Shown here piece after piece: positions 60,501 to 64,000 of a stretch of 64,000 bases of DNA. How positions within the stretch are numbered: position 1 is the stretch's first letter; each line of letters opens with the position of its first letter. The DNA lies in assembly GCF_000719095.1 (NCBI RefSeq), contig NZ_JOEH01000013.1, positions 124,001 to 188,000 on the forward strand. Reading direction: 5' to 3'. Origin of the DNA: Streptacidiphilus jeojiense. GTDB taxonomy: Bacteria > Actinomycetota > Actinomycetes > Streptomycetales > Streptomycetaceae. Under the pieces are notes generated by a model, which was given only the letters and a program-made list of their open reading frames with translations, was not told where the DNA came from and did not search any database. The translations under genes were made by a program, and so were the position numbers.

Positions 60501-62165
60501 GCGCTGCGCGAGGCCCACCGCGCCGCCTCGCAGCTCTACGACCAGGTCGGCGTCGGCGCTGATCTGCGCGCCGAGCAGGCCCGGGCCGAGAGCGATGAGT
60601 CCGCCGCCCGCACCGAGCTGGACCGCCTGACCAACAAGGTCCGCTCCCGCGCCGAGGAACTGCTCACCACCCCCGACGGCGCGGACGCGCCGGGCCGGCA
60701 GGCCGCCGCCGCCCGCGCCGAGGACCTCGTCCAGACCATCGAGGGCCGCGCTTCCGCCGCCAGCGAGCAGCTGGGCCGGCTGCGCGGCGAGGCCGAGCGC
60801 AGCGCCCCGGTCACCGGGGACGCCCACACCGAGCTGCCCGACGAGCTGGTCCCCACCGACACCGGGCACGCCCAGACGCTGCTCCGTGCCGCCACCGCCG
60901 AGCTGGCCGGGCGCACCGACCTGCTCAGCGCCGCCCGTTCGGCCCACAACGAGCTGCAGCGCTCGCTGGAGGCCACCCAGCACGCCTCCGCCGAGTTCGA
61001 CGAGTCCGCCGCCCAACTCCGGGACGGCCTGCGGGAACCGGCCGCGGCCACCCCCGAGGGCGAGGACGAGGCGCCGCCGCCGTTCCCCGGCCCCCTGGCC
61101 GAGGCCCGCCAGTCCGCCGCCGACAGCCGCCGCTCGCTGCGCGCCGCCGTGGCCGACCTGGCCGCGTCCGACCTGGCCGTCCGCGACGCCTCCGACGCCC
61201 TGGTCCGGCACGCCAACTCCACCCGCTACGAGGCCGTCCGCACCCCGGCCCGGCAGCAGATCCGCGAACTCCCGGCCGCCGCCCTGCCGGAGCACGCCGC
61301 CGCCTGGGCGGTCGCCTTCGCCCCCCGGCTGCGGGTCCTCAGCGACGAGTTGGAGCAGCTGGAGCGCAACCGCGACAGCATCGTCGACCGGCTGCGCGGC
61401 CTGGTCGAGACCTCGCTGGCCACCCTGCGCGCCGCCCAGCGGCTGTCCCGGCTGCCCGAGGGTCTGGGGGAGTGGTCCGGCCAGGAGTTCCTCCGGATCC
61501 GCTTCGAGGACCCGGACCACGCCGTGCTGACCGAGCGCCTCGGCGAGGTCATCGACGAGGCCACCCGCGCCGCCGTCCGCCGCACCGGCGCGGCCAGCGG
61601 CACCAGTGACTGGGGCCGCAGGGACGGGATGTCGCTGCTGCTGCGCGGCGTCCACGCGGCCGTCGAGCCCAAGGGCATCGCCGTGGAGATCCTCAAGCCG
61701 GACGCGGTGCTGCGCGCCGAGCGGGTCTCGGTCAGCCAGATGTCGGACGTGTTCTCCGGCGGCCAGCTGCTCACCGCGGCCATCGCGCTCTACTGCACCA
61801 TGGCGGCGCTGCGCGCCAACGACCGCGGCCAGGCCCGGCTGGCCCACGCCGGAACCCTGTTCCTGGACAACCCGATCGGCCGGGCCAACGCCACCTATCT
61901 GATCGAGCTCCAGCGCGCCGTGGCCTCGGCCCTCGGGGTGCAGCTGATCTACACCACCGGCCTGCTGGATGCCAATGCGCTGGCGGAGTTCCCGCTGATC
62001 ATCCGGCTGCGCAACGACGCCGACCTGCGGGCCGGGCTGAAGTACATCTCGGTGGAGGAGCACCTGCGCCCCGGCCTGCCCGAGATCGACCCGGAGGAGG
62101 CCGACATCCACGGCGCGGTCACCGCCACCCGGATGTTCCGCAGGCCGGTGGAGGCCACCGTCTGA
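57513..62165 (+). CDS. SMC-like coiled-coil ATPase of a condensin-like complex (MukB/JetC type)
   Basis: 1550 residues from ATG 57513. Walker A is LENGGGKSVL (K69), preceded by FLENGG. Long Ala/Glu/Arg-rich coiled coils run from about 300 to 610 and 790 to 1340, separated by a globular hinge (about 612-789). The ABC signature is FSGGQLLTAAIAL (S1415). The Walker B reads LFLDNPIGRANATYL: D1452 is present but the usual catalytic Glu is Asn (N1453). SMC complexes extrude or entrap DNA. An acidic SES/GGS linker occurs near 974-990. Third gene of the operon; no JetD nuclease follows. Confidence 0.85.
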   Translation: MYELNRVRLYSIGPAGARYADTVLDLSGVGDPVPEPAPSQPGFFDEEESGPPRRPAPAGVLFLENGGGKSVLLKLIFSVMLPGHRNTLGGASSGVLRKFLLADDCGHVALEWQHTLTGETVVVGKVSEWRGRQVSTDPRKFAEAWYSFRPGPGLSLDGLPVAERTTFLPAPGQEAPKVSPKGRRRTMKGFRDALTEAGKAEPALDLVWEEGHDRWIEHLGSLGLDPELFRYQREMNADEGEAAGLFAVKNDADFTDLLLRAVTDTRDTDGLADLVHGFANKLGRRAELTAERDFTAGSLDLLRRIAEAATARESVRETHRSAERRTRRLARTLAARAAAERDQVRELAEQVAEAAAAVADAEDGRTRQSLITAELTHRHASLALAAATGTAAGLRKELLDARTLHSAWQATELVLRHRAAADRSARMSAAIREAERDAAPALAARTRAARALVGALETAAAAAEAQADSEEQRAGALQAEGETARRDATAAATAAQKGRSESEHLRQRLAEVEQETQAAVRSGWIDSTNAAPDAEAVDPARAALEASDAEQQATAAWEQARTVADQAAARAREAAARGARAELAAARASDALAAAETALAAEQDAAAELAAHPRSTELLGVQVGELSPEALDRSADSLRELLDDSVTAAERTLFELRTAAAADSRVLAALGDGGLLPPGPDVLATVEYLGEHGVPALPGWRYLAQSVDPADHDRILDARPQLVDGVIVTDPAALERAREALSAAALLPRSAVAVGTAAALLAPVLDGTGTAASSGVFLVPPNPAMHDENAADEERNQLRDRATARDEQIRALAARLGADRLLSGRLASWRTRCPDGHLDALAGTAEAARSVLDLAGAELASARAEHQDADADQQQASRLRDERGEAAQQARRRADALAGLAFRLRERTGWTGRLRELIDETAQAEQRQQLCTERAQAADEDRRAAQRAADDARRTVRALRAERAELPTAEDTGADSESADPESTGGSADGSAASLPALREAHRAASQLYDQVGVGADLRAEQARAESDESAARTELDRLTNKVRSRAEELLTTPDGADAPGRQAAAARAEDLVQTIEGRASAASEQLGRLRGEAERSAPVTGDAHTELPDELVPTDTGHAQTLLRAATAELAGRTDLLSAARSAHNELQRSLEATQHASAEFDESAAQLRDGLREPAAATPEGEDEAPPPFPGPLAEARQSAADSRRSLRAAVADLAASDLAVRDASDALVRHANSTRYEAVRTPARQQIRELPAAALPEHAAAWAVAFAPRLRVLSDELEQLERNRDSIVDRLRGLVETSLATLRAAQRLSRLPEGLGEWSGQEFLRIRFEDPDHAVLTERLGEVIDEATRAAVRRTGAASGTSDWGRRDGMSLLLRGVHAAVEPKGIAVEILKPDAVLRAERVSVSQMSDVFSGGQLLTAAIALYCTMAALRANDRGQARLAHAGTLFLDNPIGRANATYLIELQRAVASALGVQLIYTTGLLDANALAEFPLIIRLRNDADLRAGLKYISVEEHLRPGLPEIDPEEADIHGAVTATRMFRRPVEATV

Positions 62166-62194
62166 GCGTCCGTCAACTCACGGGACAGCGCTGG

Positions 62195-62437
62195 TCAGAG
62201 CTGCCGCCGCGCCGCCCTGCGCCGCTGCACGTCGGCCTGCAGCGCGATGCCGGCGTCCAGCAGGAACCAGGTCGTCGCGAAGATGCCCACGGCGGTGACC
62301 CCGAGCGCCAGCGGAGTGAAGTCGGCATGCGCGATCGAGCCGAAGATCGTGAAGAGCAGGGCGTTCAGGGTCATCCCGGCGGCGACCAGCAGCCGCGCCC
62401 GCGCCTTGCGGGACCTGTCCGACACCCGACCAGCCAC
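62195..62437 (-). CDS. small two-helix membrane protein
   Basis: 80 residues from GTG 62437. Basic N-terminus (SDRSRKARAR), then two hydrophobic helices (LLVAAGMTLNALLFTIFGSI and GVTAVGIFATTWFLLDAGIA) and a basic C-terminus (RRRAARRQL). No family recognised. It is 83 bases downstream of glpK on the same strand and convergent with the SMC gene (29-base gap). Confidence 0.65.
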   Translation of the reverse strand: MAGRVSDRSRKARARLLVAAGMTLNALLFTIFGSIAHADFTPLALGVTAVGIFATTWFLLDAGIALQADVQRRRAARRQL

Positions 62438-62520
62438 TCCAGCCCCCCGGCCTCACCCGACGCAGAACACCGACCACCGACACCGACCACCACCAGGAGT
62501 CCTGCCCAGCAGGGAGGGGC

Positions 62521-64000
62521 TCATGCCCCGCCCGGGACCGAGTCCTCGTCGATCCACCCCTTGGTGCGCTCCACCGCCTTCAGCCAGTTGCGCTGCTCCC
62601 GGGCCCGCTCCTGCGCGCCCATCCGCGGCGTCCACTCCGCGCCGCGGTGCCAGTTGGCCCGCAGCGCGTCCAGGTCCGGCCAGAAGCCGACGGCCAGCCC
62701 GGCCGCGTAGGCCGCGCCCAGCGCGGTGGTCTCGGCCACCAGCGGCCGCTCCACCGGCGCGTCCAGGACGTCCGAGATGATCTGCATCAGCAGGTCGTTG
62801 GCGGTCATCCCGCCGTCCACCTTGAGCGAGCTGAGGGTCACCCCGGAGTCCTTGGCCATGGCGTCGACGACCTCGCGGGTCTGCCAGGCGGTGGCCTCCA
62901 GCACCGCGCGGGCCAGATGACCCTTGTTCACATAGCCGGTCAGCCCGGTGATCACGCCCCGCGCGTCGGAGCGCCAGTAGGGCGCGAACAGTCCGGAGAA
63001 CGCCGGCACGATGTAGGCGCCGCCGTTGTCCTGCACGGTCGAGGCCAGCTCCTCGATCTCGGCGGCCGTGGAGATCAGCCCCAGCTGGTCGCGCAGCCAC
63101 TGCACCAGCGAACCGGTGACCGCGATGGAGCCCTCAAGCGCGTAGACCGGCTTCCGGTCGCCGATCCGGTAGCCGACCGTGGTCAGCAGTCCGTGGTACG
63201 AGTTCACGGCCTTCTCACCGGTGTTGAGCAGCAGGAAGGTGCCGGTGCCGTAGGTGCTCTTGGCCTCGCCCTCGTCGAAGCAGGTCTGCCCGAACAGCGC
63301 GGCCTGCTGGTCGCCCAGGGCCGAGGCCACCGGCACGCCCGCCAGTTCGCCCACCGCGTACCCGTAGACCTCGGCGGAGGAGCGGATCTCCGGCAGCAGC
63401 GAGGCCGGGACGGCGAAGGACTCCAGCAGCCGCTCGTCCCACTCCAGGGTGTGCAGGTTCATCAGCATGGTGCGCGAGGCGTTGGTGACGTCGGTGACGT
63501 GCACGCCGCCGTCCACGCCGCCGGTGAGGTTCCAGATCAGCCAGCTGTCCATGGTGCCGAACATCAGCTCGCCGGCCTCGGCGCGCCCGCGCAGCCCGTC
63601 CACGTTGTCCAGCAGCCAACGGATCTTGGGCCCGGCGAAGTAGCTGGCCAGCGGCAGCCCGGTCTCGCGGCGGAAGCGGTCTTTGCCGACGTTGCGGCCC
63701 AGCTCCCGGCAGAGCGCCTCGGTCCTGGTGTCCTGCCAGACGATGGCGTTGTGCACCGGCTCCCCGGTGCGGCGGTCCCACAGCAGGGTGGTCTCCCGCT
63801 GGTTGGTGATCCCGATCGCGCTCAGCTCCGCCGGGCCGATCCCGGCCCGGCGCATCGCCTGGGTGACCACCGACCGCACCCGGGTCCAGATCTCGCCGGC
63901 GTCGTGCTCGACCCAGCCGGGCTGGGGGAAGATCTGCCGGTGCTCCTGCTGCTCGACGGCGACGATCGCACCGTCCGCGTCGAAGACGATGCAGCGGCTC
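62521..64000 (-). CDS. glpK: glycerol kinase, 5' end missing
   Basis: At least 493 residues; the frame continues past the right edge of the window, so the N-terminus is cut. FGGY-family motifs: [51 protein letters not shown] and [14 protein letters not shown]. The enzyme phosphorylates glycerol to glycerol-3-phosphate with ATP. The transport gene glpF is often next to it but would lie outside the window. Confidence 0.95.
   Translation of the reverse strand, partial: SRCIVFDADGAIVAVEQQEHRQIFPQPGWVEHDAGEIWTRVRSVVTQAMRRAGIGPAELSAIGITNQRETTLLWDRRTGEPVHNAIVWQDTRTEALCRELGRNVGKDRFRRETGLPLASYFAGPKIRWLLDNVDGLRGRAEAGELMFGTMDSWLIWNLTGGVDGGVHVTDVTNASRTMLMNLHTLEWDERLLESFAVPASLLPEIRSSAEVYGYAVGELAGVPVASALGDQQAALFGQTCFDEGEAKSTYGTGTFLLLNTGEKAVNSYHGLLTTVGYRIGDRKPVYALEGSIAVTGSLVQWLRDQLGLISTAAEIEELASTVQDNGGAYIVPAFSGLFAPYWRSDARGVITGLTGYVNKGHLARAVLEATAWQTREVVDAMAKDSGVTLSSLKVDGGMTANDLLMQIISDVLDAPVERPLVAETTALGAAYAAGLAVGFWPDLDALRANWHRGAEWTPRMGAQERAREQRNWLKAVERTKGWIDEDSVPGGA

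Noticed and set aside
54155..62165. JetD-like nuclease hidden beside the condensin-like operon
   Set aside because: The left neighbour is pxpA and the right one a small membrane protein; no Toprim-like protein is seen.

Overview
The window is very GC-rich, densely coded bacterial chromosome with GTG starts and many four-base ATGA/GTGA gene overlaps. It carries actinobacterial and streptomycete marker families: mycothiol ligase MshC, an NsdA-like regulator, a DUF397 protein, DUF3090 and SCO1664-family proteins, and PucR. It is best read as a member of the Streptomycetaceae (Streptomyces, Kitasatospora or Streptacidiphilus type). I see no phage, integrase, insertion sequence, CRISPR array, rRNA or tRNA. 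One gene is cut at each end of the window (an M28-like peptidase on the left, glycerol kinase on the right).

Layout. 0-5 kb: M28-like aminopeptidase and FemAB/GNAT-type transferase, then the conserved trio histidine phosphatase / DUF3090 / SCO1664-family kinase-like protein. 5-18.6 kb: a secreted multidomain GH35 beta-galactosidase, mshC, a GT2 glycosyltransferase, a racemase, a NodB-fold protein with a degenerate active site, small-molecule enzymes, an O-antigen-ligase-like membrane protein, a NUDIX hydrolase and an orphan dhaM. 18.7-24.9 kb: ketopantoate-reductase-like protein, a ChsE4/FadE26-like acyl-CoA dehydrogenase behind a KstR-type box, an MMPL transporter, and a divergent TetR-SDR pair with paired operator-like dyads. 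24.9-29.4 kb: PucR regulator, agmatinase-family ureohydrolase, SnoaL-like protein and NCS1 permease, a probable uptake-and-hydrolysis unit for a guanidino compound. 29.5-33.3 kb: Ser/Thr kinase, nitronate-monooxygenase-family protein and acyl-CoA synthetase.

34.6-40.5 kb looks like a sterol side-chain module. A FadD19-like CoA ligase is divergent from an EchA19-like crotonase across a KstR-type box. Two DUF35 proteins and two thiolase-fold proteins that lack the thiolase nucleophilic cysteine (Ltp3/Ltp4-type aldolases) follow. The order matches, as I recall it, the fadD19-echA19 and ltp4-ltp3 genes of Mycobacterium tuberculosis.

40.6-54.9 kb: DUF397 protein, unknown protein, acyl-CoA dehydrogenase-like protein, phosphotransferase, NsdA-like regulator with a downstream helical-repeat protein, a coupled GT4-GT4-SGNH operon, a BNR beta-propeller, and the 5-oxoprolinase genes pxpA-pxpB-pxpC. 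55-62.2 kb: a three-gene condensin-like operon (MukF/JetA-like, MukE/JetB-like, 1550-residue SMC-like ATPase). It has no JetD nuclease, and its Walker B motif reads LFLDNP. This is the most interesting candidate system here. The window ends with a small membrane protein and glpK.

A cross-cutting pattern: the convergent gene junctions longer than about 50 bp are occupied either by copies of one inverted-repeat element or by short tandem arrays of 13-18 bp units. At several genes a TANNNT-like -10 box sits 6-8 bases before the start codon, suggesting leaderless transcripts.
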